Notes: a model not told the origin generated them from the letters alone. A stretch of DNA of 64,000 bases from Barnesiella sp. An22 (GCF_002159975.1 NZ_NFJR01000001.1:558001-622000), one strand, 5' to 3'; shown: positions 27,914-37,531, counted from the stretch's first letter. Made by a program: numbers and translations.

Positions 27914-28705
27914 CTATGGTCGATATTTCCGTTTGAGCCACCCGAACAGAGAGCCTTCGGACAGACGGGAACCGTTTTGAGACATCAGCGTAATAACGGT
28001 AATGTCATCGTCACTCCCCTGAGCCAATGCCAGATTCAACAAAGCGACCGGCAGTTGCCCTTTGTCTGCAGTATCCTCTATCTGCACTTCGATAGCCCGA
28101 TCTCTGCAATACCCCGAAAGACCGTCGCTGCAGGCGACAACAATATCCCGCGGATTCAGACAATAGACTGTAAAGTCGGGGATACAGGTATCGGGACCTC
28201 CGCCGACAAACCGGGTAATCAAATTGCTGTCGGGATGAGTATAGGACTCGTCGACCGTAATGCGGCCCGCATCGACAAGATCTTGAACGTAGGAATGGTC
28301 TTTGGTGAGGCTGTGTATTCCTCGCTTGGGATTATACACGTAACAGCGGCTATCGCCACACCAGGCTATATATAGGTTCTGCTTTTGACGGATTAAAATC
28401 ACAATGGTTGTACCCATCCCCGCCGCAGAAGGTTCGTCGGCAACATGGGACATGATACAGTCGTCGGCTTTATGTATGGCATCAAAGGCCAACCGTTGCA
28501 GTTCGTCGGCGGCCATATCGTCGGAGAGACCGTTTTTCAAAATCGACGACACGGTATCGACTGCCAATTTAGAGGCTACTTCACCATCGGATTCTCCCCC
28601 CATTCCATCGGCCAACACGATGAAACGGTCGTTACAGAGATAACAGTCTTCATTCTCTCTATGGCCTCGGCCTTTCGAGGTTGCGGCACGAACGACATAT
28701 TCCAT
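27914..28705 (-). CDS. PP2C-family Ser/Thr phosphatase (PppA-like)
   Basis: 263 aa, a soluble single-domain PPM phosphatase. Metal and phosphate residues are present: GRGHRENED (Arg and Asp about 16-20), LADGMGG (33-37), CSDGL and the terminal GSDDDITVITL. It is the last gene of the operon and is separated from the WG-type gene by only a few bases. A kinase is encoded two genes upstream in the same operon, mirroring the PpkA/PppA pair that turns proteobacterial T6SS on and off post-translationally. Substrates here are unknown; candidates are the kinase itself, the FHA-like/RING protein and cytoplasmic TssK or ClpV. Confidence 0.92.
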   Translation of the reverse strand: MEYVVRAATSKGRGHRENEDCYLCNDRFIVLADGMGGESDGEVASKLAVDTVSSILKNGLSDDMAADELQRLAFDAIHKADDCIMSHVADEPSAAGMGTTIVILIRQKQNLYIAWCGDSRCYVYNPKRGIHSLTKDHSYVQDLVDAGRITVDESYTHPDSNLITRFVGGGPDTCIPDFTVYCLNPRDIVVACSDGLSGYCRDRAIEVQIEDTADKGQLPVALLNLALAQGSDDDITVITLMSQNGSRLSEGSLFGWLKRKYRP

Positions 28706-28709
28706 GGCT

Positions 28710-30482
28710 CTATATCTCCAATCTGGGGGTCGACGATTCTTTTTTCGCCTCAGCCGACTTCTTACGAATCACAACCTTCTCTTTCTCTTTCTTCTTGGGA
28801 ACAGGTTTGGTGTAGGTAATCTCGAAGGGGAATATCGATGAGGGGCATCCTTTTTCGGTAACAAATATATTCAAGCTGTTGTCCCCCTCTTGCAGATTAT
28901 AGACGGTACATTTATAGCGGGTCTCCGATATTTTTTCGTAATCGACCGTAATGGAGTCGGCCTCGATTCTTACTTCAAACGGATAGTCACCCTCACCCAC
29001 ATTACGCTGGGCGTTGATATTGATGGTAAATGAAGCGACACCGTTGTCGACGGTTGTCTCAGAATCGATGGGGTCGACATTATAGTATTTCAAATGCCAG
29101 GCTCGTACCCGTATAGGACTGTCGAACATCGATATGCCATCGTACGAGACAACCATGGGAGAGTAGGTAATCTCGGTAATCGTATCGGGTAACGAACGCG
29201 GAATATTGAGCGAACAATTATACACGACAAAGTTTCCGCTTTCGGTATCTTTGGTTTCACGAGACGTCTTGTCGATGATACAACCTGTCGATTCCGGAAT
29301 ATCGATGCGAGCCTCTTTGGCCGAAATTTCGGCCGGTAAGTCCAAGCGAACCTGAGTCTCGAATTTTTGATGTCTAAAGGCAATATCTTCACCCTTGTTG
29401 ACACTTATCTGGTAGGTCAAATCGGGCAAGATTTCAAGGATACCCCATCTCCCTTGTTTCTTTACAAACGCTCTGTTTCCATACATAAGAGACACCTCGT
29501 CGAACTGTTGGGGTAAAATAGGCTTTGAGTTCATGGACAAGCCTTTCTGTCCTTTGCCATACGAAGAGAGCGAGGTTTCATACTTGACAGGGGTCGAGAC
29601 GGAAGTCTCGAACAGAAGATCTTCGTCGTCAAACGTAAATCGTGCAGGCACCAGCTCGTTATCGAACCGAAGAACGGCTTTTTGCTTCCGTCCATATTTG
29701 GCACGTATAACCACACTGTCGGAAGGCAGACTCAAGAAATATTGTCTATAATCGCCCTCGAGGGTCAGATGCCGTCGTTTTTCCGATTCTTCGTCTCCCC
29801 AGAGCAAGGGCTCAAACATCCCCGTAGAGGCACTGAACCAATACAGTTTATTCTTGATTACGGCTACCCCTTTCCCATTGGGACCGATGCCAGACAAGAA
29901 ACTGATTTCGTCGGGTTCAAAATCCTTTACTTTTTCACCGTTATATATCCTGTAATATATCAAACGATTACCCGAAGTATGATAGCCATAATAAGGGTCT
30001 TTCCGCTTATCCATCTGTGCGAATGTCAAGTAAGGTGCATATCCCGAGTGAAAAGGATAGGACTTTACACTCTCGGCCATATAGGCCACATTACCATCCC
30101 GCATGCAATAGCCATAACTGTCGCCATCCTTGAAACAGAGATAGCCGTCGTGAAAATAGGGATCGTCATAGGCAATCTCCATATCAGGAAGAGCCGTAAA
30201 GGTTCCCGACATATCGATGAATCCAATAATCGACCTCGTATTCTTTTCTACAATGGTAGCTACACCTTCGTTAAAAGCCTGAATTTCATGCTCTGTCTCA
30301 AATATCCGTTTCCCGTCAAAGGTCCATAACGAAGTCCATCCGGCAGAATCTGTCGCCAAGATACGATTATCGACTTTTACCGACAATGAATTGAACACGG
30401 GGTGTATGACCCACTTCGCCAGTTGCGCCTCGACGGAAACACATCCTATCAAGCCAATGAATAACAGCAGTATTTTTCTCAT
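28710..30482 (-). CDS. exported WG-repeat-like protein with C-terminal Ig-like region
   Basis: 590 aa with a clear signal peptide (MRKILLLFIGLIGCVSVEAQ). The first 370 residues look like degenerate WG beta-repeats (SLWTFDGKRIFE; FVKKQGRWGILEI). Residues about 400-560 look like one or two Ig/FN3-type beta-sandwiches (FVVYNCSLNIPRSLPDTITE; SLNIFVTEKGC), and the tail is very basic (KKKEKEKVVIRKKSAEAKK). It would sit in the periplasm. Encoded between the kinase and phosphatase genes, it may contact the kinase's periplasmic domain or the secretion conduit. I do not recognise a specific family, and the function is unknown. Confidence 0.7.
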   Translation of the reverse strand: MRKILLLFIGLIGCVSVEAQLAKWVIHPVFNSLSVKVDNRILATDSAGWTSLWTFDGKRIFETEHEIQAFNEGVATIVEKNTRSIIGFIDMSGTFTALPDMEIAYDDPYFHDGYLCFKDGDSYGYCMRDGNVAYMAESVKSYPFHSGYAPYLTFAQMDKRKDPYYGYHTSGNRLIYYRIYNGEKVKDFEPDEISFLSGIGPNGKGVAVIKNKLYWFSASTGMFEPLLWGDEESEKRRHLTLEGDYRQYFLSLPSDSVVIRAKYGRKQKAVLRFDNELVPARFTFDDEDLLFETSVSTPVKYETSLSSYGKGQKGLSMNSKPILPQQFDEVSLMYGNRAFVKKQGRWGILEILPDLTYQISVNKGEDIAFRHQKFETQVRLDLPAEISAKEARIDIPESTGCIIDKTSRETKDTESGNFVVYNCSLNIPRSLPDTITEITYSPMVVSYDGISMFDSPIRVRAWHLKYYNVDPIDSETTVDNGVASFTININAQRNVGEGDYPFEVRIEADSITVDYEKISETRYKCTVYNLQEGDNSLNIFVTEKGCPSSIFPFEITYTKPVPKKKEKEKVVIRKKSAEAKKESSTPRLEI

Positions 30483-30488
30483 AAATAT

Positions 30489-31985
30489 TTATTTTTTTGA
30501 TATTTTACTTTTATTTTCTTCCAACATGTTAAGGCCTCTTTCTATCCGATTTATCAAAAGTGTATCGTTGCACTGCTCGGCCCATATCTTTGCCTGCAGT
30601 AACAGGTATTCGGCTCGATCTACATCTTTCACAAAAACCTTATTGGGGTTGACATAATAGCAGGCCAACCGATACAAGGCATTGGCATTGATACTGGGAT
30701 AAGCCGGATTGTTAAACTCTTCTATCCTCGTAAACAGTCCAATCGCCTTATTATTGATCTGATGCGATTGGGGCAGAAACTCTTCATCTGTACCTCGTGG
30801 ATACAACTCGATATGAAGCAACTGTTTTCGTGCCACCGAAGCACTGTCGGAATACCAGCCATAGGTAAATGCCTGTTCATACAAAGCCGGTATATACCCC
30901 AAAGATCCAAGGCTATCCATCAGGTTCAATCCTTCGGACAAAGAGGCGACATCGTCAGTATTCACCAACGCCAGAGCTTTTGCAAAAACCTCTTCATTGG
31001 TCAAATGCTCGGGAGCCCGCCTGGAAACAAACAGAAAAGCAACAATCCCCAAAATGATAACAAGACCGACCAAACCGCCTATCATATATTTCCCGACAGA
31101 ACGCACCGGATAACGCTCCAATTGAGCGGCTCGGCAAATCTCCTTCGCCGAAGGCCGCTTGGCCGGGTCCAACGCAAGACAATCTGAAATGAGTTTCTTA
31201 ATATCGCCGGGTATCGGTTGTGTTATAGGCGGTAATGAAAGTTGTTTGTCCAACTGCTCTTTTCCCCCTAATTCTCCAAAAGGTACCTTACCGGTTATCA
31301 ACTCATACAACGTGGCTCCAAAAGACCAAATATCGCTCTCCGGAGTAGCCTCATATTCTTCGGTAAAGCGTTCGGGAGCCATATAGGCCATAGTTCCGCT
31401 TTGCGTATCCTTATCCTCTCGATTCAATCCGCCTCGATGCGAACTGATGCCAAAATCGGTAATCGCGTAATTGTTGTTATCGTCAATCAAGATATTGGCC
31501 GGTTTTATATCTTGATGTACAATCGTTGGATTAAAGGCATGCAGATAGGCCAATCCAGCCGAAACATCGGCAATATATCGCCACAGTTCTCTCTTATCGG
31601 TAATTTTTCCCTGCAGCTGTTCCGATGAACCATTCTGACAAAAAGGCAAGACCAGATAAGGAATGCCATCTACAATAGAAAAATTTATAGGTTGTACCAA
31701 ATTGGAATGATGACAATTAAAGACAATCTTAAATTCATCTCTAAATCGCTGTTCTCCAAGATCCAAGGCATTTTTAGGCCTGTAGATTTTTATCGCGACC
31801 TTTATTCCAGACTCTTCTTGAGATATTATAGTATCGTCATCATCGTTATATATTTCGTCTATCGTATTCGTATCCAATGCAAGCCACACATCGGCAGTAC
31901 CACCATCGGAACTCAAGGTGCGAAGCAACTTATAACGACCATCAAATAAAATGCCACGTTCGGCAATCGAATTCATATTTTCCAT
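30489..31985 (-). CDS. transmembrane Ser/Thr protein kinase (PpkA-like role)
   Basis: 498 aa from ATG 31985 (MENMNSIAERG); the GTG at 31994 is a less likely start. Kinase domain at about residues 15-290: ATP Lys in VAIKIYRP (Lys66), catalytic loop IVHQDIKPANILI (HQD at 157-159, so a non-RD kinase), ITDFGIS (177-179), MAPERF (203-205). A single membrane helix lies at about 301-321, then a periplasmic helical domain of about 175 residues resembling Sel1/TPR repeats (ACYYVNPNKVFVKDVDRAEYLL). The topology fits a receptor that senses the envelope and phosphorylates cytoplasmic T6SS proteins. Encoded with a PP2C phosphatase and an FHA-like protein. Confidence 0.92.
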   Translation of the reverse strand: MENMNSIAERGILFDGRYKLLRTLSSDGGTADVWLALDTNTIDEIYNDDDDTIISQEESGIKVAIKIYRPKNALDLGEQRFRDEFKIVFNCHHSNLVQPINFSIVDGIPYLVLPFCQNGSSEQLQGKITDKRELWRYIADVSAGLAYLHAFNPTIVHQDIKPANILIDDNNNYAITDFGISSHRGGLNREDKDTQSGTMAYMAPERFTEEYEATPESDIWSFGATLYELITGKVPFGELGGKEQLDKQLSLPPITQPIPGDIKKLISDCLALDPAKRPSAKEICRAAQLERYPVRSVGKYMIGGLVGLVIILGIVAFLFVSRRAPEHLTNEEVFAKALALVNTDDVASLSEGLNLMDSLGSLGYIPALYEQAFTYGWYSDSASVARKQLLHIELYPRGTDEEFLPQSHQINNKAIGLFTRIEEFNNPAYPSINANALYRLACYYVNPNKVFVKDVDRAEYLLLQAKIWAEQCNDTLLINRIERGLNMLEENKSKISKK

Positions 31986-32117
31986 TTTATACACAAAAAA
32001 TGCAGGGACCTTCTACACACTGAGGGTAGACTATGTTCTCAATACTCGCTCGGGGATTACACATTTCCGACTTCTGATTCTTCATACTTCATAATTCTTA
32101 CTGCGAAGAGCTTCATA

Positions 32118-33101
32118 TTACTTCAACCGTATTCGAGTGCCCTCTTTAAGTCTTACATAGTCATTCAAATCGTTCATCTTCGCCAATCGATGCAACTGTA
32201 TTCCAAATTTTTGAGATACCTCGTACAGAGTCTCTCCACCAGTTGCCCAATAGACATCCTGTGCACCGTCGTATTTTTTCTTCTTTTTATTCAGGAATAT
32301 AATATCACCAGCCTTCACTTGATATTCCGACTCCAACTCATTATACTTCAACAAATCTATGGGCGATATATCGTGTTTGCGAGAGACCGAAGCCAGCGTT
32401 TCCCCAGGTTGGACTACGGTACAATGAATGTTGTTGATTTCAACCGCATATCGCTGCATGGCCTCAACAATGATACGTTGCTCGTCGGTCTCCTCATCTT
32501 CGGGAATCACACAAGTTTCATCAAATACGGGTTTTTCCTGTTCGATATATTTTGTAATAATAACCGTCTTCCCGGGCCTAAGCTTTACACCTCCATTGAT
32601 TGCATACAATTTGTACTGATCAATTATTCCTATCAAGGCTTGAGCATAATTAGGAGCAGTCGCATATCCAGCCTTTTTCAAACCATATGCCCAGCTTCGA
32701 TAATCATAAACGCTAAAACTGAATAGATTCCGATAATACTTACTGGTACTCAATAATTGGGCGTAATCCCGGAACGAAGATTCGGCCGAATCATAACACC
32801 GAAATCGACTTTTAGTCTTTTCATCGTCCCATGCCAAGTAGACACGGCCGGTCCAACTTATTCCGGCCTTAATACAAAAATGATTGTTAGAAGCTCTTGT
32901 AAGGCTACTTGTTCCGGCTCCTGATTCAAGAATACTTTGTGCCAAAGTGATTGAAGCCGGAATGCCATACTCTTTTTCGAACTGTAAAGCTAAGGACTTG
33001 TATTGGGATATATAACCTCGAACCGTTTCTGCTCGCTGAGCTAAAGCACTCGATACAGACAGTAAAACAAGCAACAAGACAGATACAGAAAGAGGCCTCA
33101 T
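32118..33101 (-). CDS. secreted glucosaminidase (GH73-like) with two LysM domains
   Basis: 327 aa. The signal peptide (VLLLVLLSVSSALAQ) precedes a mannosyl-glycoprotein endo-beta-N-acetylglucosaminidase domain (ITLAQSILESGAGTSSL, catalytic Glu about 59; NHFCIKAG; FRDYAQLLSTSKYY; GYATAPNYA). Two LysM repeats follow (VVQPGETLASVSRKHDISPIDLLKYN; ATGGETLYEVSQKFGI), which bind peptidoglycan. It should cut or remodel the cell wall in the periplasm. Its place in the operon, two bases after the PG-binding protein gene, suggests clearing a path for the secretion conduit, as dedicated PG hydrolases do in other T6SS. A housekeeping autolysin role is possible. Confidence 0.88.
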   Translation of the reverse strand: MRPLSVSVLLLVLLSVSSALAQRAETVRGYISQYKSLALQFEKEYGIPASITLAQSILESGAGTSSLTRASNNHFCIKAGISWTGRVYLAWDDEKTKSRFRCYDSAESSFRDYAQLLSTSKYYRNLFSFSVYDYRSWAYGLKKAGYATAPNYAQALIGIIDQYKLYAINGGVKLRPGKTVIITKYIEQEKPVFDETCVIPEDEETDEQRIIVEAMQRYAVEINNIHCTVVQPGETLASVSRKHDISPIDLLKYNELESEYQVKAGDIIFLNKKKKKYDGAQDVYWATGGETLYEVSQKFGIQLHRLAKMNDLNDYVRLKEGTRIRLK

Positions 33102-33102
33102 A

Positions 33103-34248
33103 TCAAAAAATTCGCACTATGCTTTTATAGCCTTCAAGTGCAGTTTCCGAAAACGACACTTCGGCCTCGTCCATAAAATATGTTATCAGAGCAGCTATAA
33201 GTATGGCAACAATAGCGACAATAACCGCAATCCACCCGGCCGATATAGATGCACCCACTACAGCCCCGACAATCAGCTGTGCAAGTACAAACGAAGCAAA
33301 TCCGACTACTATATCATCCAGAAACTCAAAAAAATGTTTGACGATTTTTGCCTTCCATGCCTCTGTACCCCATTCATCTACCTGACATAAATCATAAATG
33401 AGGTCCTTCAGATTCAACAGCACCAAGAGTCCTCCACCTTTAATCGTAATACCAGGCTTACTCTTTAAAGCACTTAACTCTATTCGCCCGGTTATTCCCT
33501 TACTGGCCAAAAATTTTTCTATTTTACTTAATACGTCAAACTTCTTCAGCTCGCCGATTAAATCCAAACTGGCCCTTTGGGCTTGACGGGTATTTATGCG
33601 AATCGCCTGCTTCGACTTAGAAACAGCTCGCTGAGCTGCACGAATATTCAACTCCGCTACCGAGCTCTTCGCACCAAAACCGGGCTGTTTGGCTAACGCC
33701 ATGTTTTTTGCAATCGTATCATTGGCTACCGTATTCTTTCCCAATAATTGCTTTAACTCTTTCATCTTCGGATCAAATCTTGTTGCAAAAGCTACATACC
33801 GATTTTTTAGAGCACCCGCATCTAACCGGCCCAAACTATTCACATATCGTATTTCGCCCTTGACAAAATCGTTGGTATTACTCAAAAACGCGCCTATGGC
33901 ATCGATAGCCTTTACAAGAAAAGATTTATCGGCCAATCCCTGCGTATCGTAATAGGGTTTTAAGGAACTTGATTGAGCTGTAATTATAGGTATTCGCTTA
34001 TATGAATCGGCAATATAATCTATGGTCGTAGGGCCTAAGACTCCAGATGCAGGGGTTATACCCCGATAAATTTGATATGCTTTGACGGCCTGAGCTGTTT
34101 TAGGACCGTAAATGCCATCCTCCGACAAGTATTCCCAATTCAGATGATACTGCGTGCGAATACGATTAAGCATCGCCTGAATTTCCCGAACCGTTGAATC
34201 TGCTTTCGATTTAGTAGAAGGGCTATAATTATAATACTGTGCTGCCAT
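33103..34248 (-). CDS. PG_binding_1-domain protein with C-terminal membrane helices; candidate effector or wall anchor
   Basis: 381 aa. It has no signal peptide, yet residues about 20-75 form a PG_binding_1 domain (VREIQAMLNRIRTQYHLNWE; YGPKTAQAVKAYQIYRGI). The middle (about 130-260) is Lys/Ala-rich and helical (RAAQRAVSKSKQAIRINTRQ). Near the C-terminus is a hydrophobic Gly/Ala/Ile stretch sufficient for two membrane helices (about 315-360), ending in DEAEVSFSE. A peptidoglycan-binding domain without a Sec signal, plus putative pore-type helices, would fit a cargo delivered by the T6SS itself. Alternatively it may tether the apparatus. No adjacent immunity gene is apparent. Family not recognised beyond the PG-binding domain. 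Confidence 0.65.
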   Translation of the reverse strand: MAAQYYNYSPSTKSKADSTVREIQAMLNRIRTQYHLNWEYLSEDGIYGPKTAQAVKAYQIYRGITPASGVLGPTTIDYIADSYKRIPIITAQSSSLKPYYDTQGLADKSFLVKAIDAIGAFLSNTNDFVKGEIRYVNSLGRLDAGALKNRYVAFATRFDPKMKELKQLLGKNTVANDTIAKNMALAKQPGFGAKSSVAELNIRAAQRAVSKSKQAIRINTRQAQRASLDLIGELKKFDVLSKIEKFLASKGITGRIELSALKSKPGITIKGGGLLVLLNLKDLIYDLCQVDEWGTEAWKAKIVKHFFEFLDDIVVGFASFVLAQLIVGAVVGASISAGWIAVIVAIVAILIAALITYFMDEAEVSFSETALEGYKSIVRIF

Positions 34249-34254
34249 ACTTAA

Positions 34255-36030
34255 CTATCCCATATCAATTAAGGTCACAATAATCGGCATCGATATACAA
34301 GATTTCTCTGTAATCTTTTGCCGCAGATTGTAATCTAAAGCCATTGACTCCGCCTTTTGATAATTTTTACTATCCTTGAATAAAATGTCTATGTATAGAC
34401 CTCTCTTTAACCGAGGTCCGCCTCCGGCTCCTTGTACCTGAATACTATATTTGATACGATCCATCTCGTCTTTTCCAAACTCCTTCAACAGTTGCATCCG
34501 CAAAAATGCGTCTATGTCCATTTTGGTATACAACCGATCCGACGTGAGCGTATAGTATCTTAACAACTCATATCTTTGATCGGCATCCGGCTTATCCTCA
34601 CCCCCCATTCCCGACGTTATCACAGAGACCTCCTTTTCAACTGCAGCATCTTTTTTATTCTCCATCAACTCTCCTGACTTGGGGGCATTACCAATTCGGC
34701 CCCAAGTCGTAAGATACGATACTTTTACAACGGAAGACAACTGAGCCTGATTTACATTGCGCATCGCATAAACCCCTTCGTCGAATTGATTTCGGGAATC
34801 GCCCCCAGAGACAACACTCTTTCCGATACGATTGATAATATTCCGCAACGATTTTATCAATTCGCCATCTTTCAATCCATGATAATCGACAAACGCATAA
34901 TAGTCATCGATAAATCGATTATACAGATTGCGTACATCTCTATACAATAAATCTTTATTATAACAAGAGGCATTGAAATCTCGAATCACAACATCATCTT
35001 CGATTTGGCTAAAGCCCTGTTTTTGCGAAGTAGAACTCGTCTCTATCAAGTGAAAGAAATAGGCTCCATCACTTTTTGTTAATTGGGCTATCGGAGAGGA
35101 TTGCGTCAAAGAGACACTATTGAAGCCCACATTCACTACGGGTACCACATTGGGCAAGATTTCAATCGTATCGGGAACCTCATATTGATTACCAAAATCG
35201 AAAAGTATCCATAGTGTATTATTCCCAAACGTATCTAAATCACTACTTTCCAAAGATTTCTGAAAAGACTTTGGATACGCTTTACCTTTGAATACATCCC
35301 GATCGACCAGCGCATCGGTAATATAAATCAGACGTCCATCATCATTCTGACTCGACAAGACTTGTTTCCAACAAGACAAGGCTTCAAAAAAAGAATGGTG
35401 TGCCTGTTGTGAATCAAACGGCTCGATAATAGCGATTCGTTCCATCTGCTCTGCCGAAGCAAAAGCCAACTCTACCGGTCCATTACCTGCATACACTTTC
35501 TGTGGAAGCAAACCATTCGTCCCCCTTATAAAAAACGAGACATGGGTTAGGGTCTCGATTTCTGTATCCATCTCCATGCCCAACCATACTTGTCCTTTTT
35601 GACCAGACATCACTTGCGTAATCGAGGCGCCGGTTTTAAGGACTCGTGGAGTCAACACATGCAATCGAGTGTACGGAACAATCAAGTTCGCGAAAAGCGG
35701 ATAATACGACAATATCTGTTTCGCACTCAGTTTATAAGTGAAATATGTACCGTTGGCTAAACTATGGGGTACAATATCTTTTTTCTGCTTCAACGCGATT
35801 TGAACCAGACAAAGAGCTGGTATCGCATCGACCTTATTGCCCGGAATGAAATAGGAGCATAATCTATCGACTACACGACTGGGGATACTCTCGATTTCGT
35901 CTCTAATCTTTTGAGTTTGATAAATCAATGTCGTAACCATCAATTTCGAAACCGGATCATTCATATTCTGCCCCGCCTTTTTCAGCTCTACGATTAGCTC
36001 ATCTATCTGTTTTTGGATTATGCTATCCAT
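34255..36030 (-). CDS. tssF: T6SS baseplate protein TssF
   Basis: 591 aa, close to the family length. The N-terminal region shows the TssF/VasA layout, RDEIESIPSRVVDRLCSYFIPG then AIPALCLVQIALKQKKDIVP, where proteobacterial TssF have the helix plus 'P..M.I.Q' segment. The remainder is long beta-rich wedge structure. TssF2-TssG forms the wedge around VgrG. It lies after TssG, TssK and TssE, a complete baseplate block. Four bases separate it from the TssE stop. Identification rests on length, context and weak motif similarity, as Bacteroidota TssF are divergent. Confidence 0.82.
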   Translation of the reverse strand: MDSIIQKQIDELIVELKKAGQNMNDPVSKLMVTTLIYQTQKIRDEIESIPSRVVDRLCSYFIPGNKVDAIPALCLVQIALKQKKDIVPHSLANGTYFTYKLSAKQILSYYPLFANLIVPYTRLHVLTPRVLKTGASITQVMSGQKGQVWLGMEMDTEIETLTHVSFFIRGTNGLLPQKVYAGNGPVELAFASAEQMERIAIIEPFDSQQAHHSFFEALSCWKQVLSSQNDDGRLIYITDALVDRDVFKGKAYPKSFQKSLESSDLDTFGNNTLWILFDFGNQYEVPDTIEILPNVVPVVNVGFNSVSLTQSSPIAQLTKSDGAYFFHLIETSSTSQKQGFSQIEDDVVIRDFNASCYNKDLLYRDVRNLYNRFIDDYYAFVDYHGLKDGELIKSLRNIINRIGKSVVSGGDSRNQFDEGVYAMRNVNQAQLSSVVKVSYLTTWGRIGNAPKSGELMENKKDAAVEKEVSVITSGMGGEDKPDADQRYELLRYYTLTSDRLYTKMDIDAFLRMQLLKEFGKDEMDRIKYSIQVQGAGGGPRLKRGLYIDILFKDSKNYQKAESMALDYNLRQKITEKSCISMPIIVTLIDMG

Positions 36031-36034
36031 ATTT

Positions 36035-36535
36035 TTAAATACTTATCTTACATACAATCGGCTCGACCATAAAAGAGACTCTCTTTTCATACTGGCGACT
36101 AATCCCCAAACCTATATCGATAGCCCCGGTAATCACAACGTGCATTTCATACTTGGGCCGTTTATTCCCTACTTGATATTTCGAGGTACTCTCTTCAAGC
36201 TCAACTTTAACCTCGGGCTGTTGCAACCGTGGCTCATACGTCAGAATACTTTCCCGAATGCTCTCCTCACACTGTTTTCGAGAAATATTATCTCCTTTTG
36301 ATACTCCAGACATCAAGCCCAAATAATTGTTATTAAATTCCCGAACATTGATATTCGAAAACTCATGGTTCCAATATTCAAAGCCAAACTCAGGATCAGC
36401 GTCGAAAGAACCTTTAGGCGTAAATATTATCAAGTCCAATATGTTATCAATACTCATTTCAATATCTCCACCTTCTCGCTCAATTACGGGAGACTTATCA
36501 AATGCAATAGATAACGGGATATTGATAAAATTCAT
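36035..36535 (-). CDS. tssE: T6SS baseplate gp25-like protein TssE
   Basis: 166 aa, GPW/gp25 family. The pattern DNILDLIIFTPKGSFDADPEFGFEYWN is characteristic (split motif: LIIFTPKGSF, DADPEFGFE), as is CEESIRESILTYEPRL, which matches the conserved E-P-R strand of the gp25 fold. It joins the sheath to the baseplate wedges. Encoded between TssK and TssF. Confidence 0.9.
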   Translation of the reverse strand: MNFINIPLSIAFDKSPVIEREGGDIEMSIDNILDLIIFTPKGSFDADPEFGFEYWNHEFSNINVREFNNNYLGLMSGVSKGDNISRKQCEESIRESILTYEPRLQQPEVKVELEESTSKYQVGNKRPKYEMHVVITGAIDIGLGISRQYEKRVSFMVEPIVCKISI

Positions 36536-36550
36536 CTTCTCGTATCGTGT

Positions 36551-37531
36551 TTAAATTTCCTTCCTGTTTTTTCTCGGCTTCGGTAATTCCGGCTCCTTTA
36601 CGACTTTTTTTTCTTCAACAACGACAGGTACCTCTTCGACCATTTTAAAAACGGTCTCCATTTTTTGCGCTATCATACACAGCAACTCACACCCCTGCTC
36701 AATATCTTTATATACATTTCGCAAATCATACGGCTTCTGCATATACTGCAAAAATGGCTCCTGGTTCTCGAGATTGATGTGACAATCCAACCTGCAACCG
36801 AGTACAAATGCACTGACAAAATTCTGTACTTCGGCATATAACTGATTCGGAGTAAGTGTATCTCGCTCCTTATCCAGCCTTATTGCAACCCGACTTATTG
36901 CCAAACAAACCTCAGACAAGAGTATGCGGGCCTCACACCTATCCGCTTGAATACATTTGACCCAAATATCTTTGGCCAAGGATTGTATTCGTCCCAACTG
37001 ATTCATATACATCGGATGCGCCGAAAGATATAAACAAGGAGGAACAAAATCTATTTCATTCAATCTCCACCCATACTGATTTACGATACAACCAATCGGC
37101 AATGAATCGTCATCAATCTTACTGTTCACACCAAGGAGCTCAAATGTATATTTAGACTCGGAATACATCTCGTCGACTTCTCTCCACTCCCGTGCATACA
37201 TTTTTACAACAAGAAGATATGCGTCGGATTCATGATGTGCAGGAATCGCAATTCGAGTATCAAACGTATTTGAATAATTAGAATCAAACTCTATATCTAC
37301 AATTTTTCCACTACGTGTAACACCATGACAAGACAACGATGTTACCTCGAGAGTATTATTGTTGATATTGACCGATAACTCAAAAGGCTTAGATGTTGTA
37401 AAGAGCCCCAACCGACCGGCCGAGGTCAACAATGCAGCCATATGCAACGTGTCTTCATAGGCATTATCGGCGGCAATAAAGACCTCAGGACTAAGCCGCA
37501 TGCCTTTTTTCCAGGTTATTTTCCGAGACAT
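36551..37531 (-). CDS. tssK: T6SS baseplate-to-membrane adaptor TssK
   Basis: 326 aa. The N-terminus (ITWKKGMRLSPEVFIAADNAY) matches the TssK shoulder motif W-x-x-G-x-x-L-x-P-Q-H-F. A middle domain (GVTRSGKIVDIEF) and a C-terminal helical portion follow, and the last 25 residues are Lys/Pro-rich (EEKKVVKEPELPKPRKNRKE). It is shorter than proteobacterial TssK (about 440), consistent with the Bacteroidota subtype. TssK links the baseplate to the envelope complex; here that complex is non-standard, so its C-terminus should contact one of the membrane proteins described upstream. Confidence 0.84.
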   Translation of the reverse strand: MSRKITWKKGMRLSPEVFIAADNAYEDTLHMAALLTSAGRLGLFTTSKPFELSVNINNNTLEVTSLSCHGVTRSGKIVDIEFDSNYSNTFDTRIAIPAHHESDAYLLVVKMYAREWREVDEMYSESKYTFELLGVNSKIDDDSLPIGCIVNQYGWRLNEIDFVPPCLYLSAHPMYMNQLGRIQSLAKDIWVKCIQADRCEARILLSEVCLAISRVAIRLDKERDTLTPNQLYAEVQNFVSAFVLGCRLDCHINLENQEPFLQYMQKPYDLRNVYKDIEQGCELLCMIAQKMETVFKMVEEVPVVVEEKKVVKEPELPKPRKNRKEI

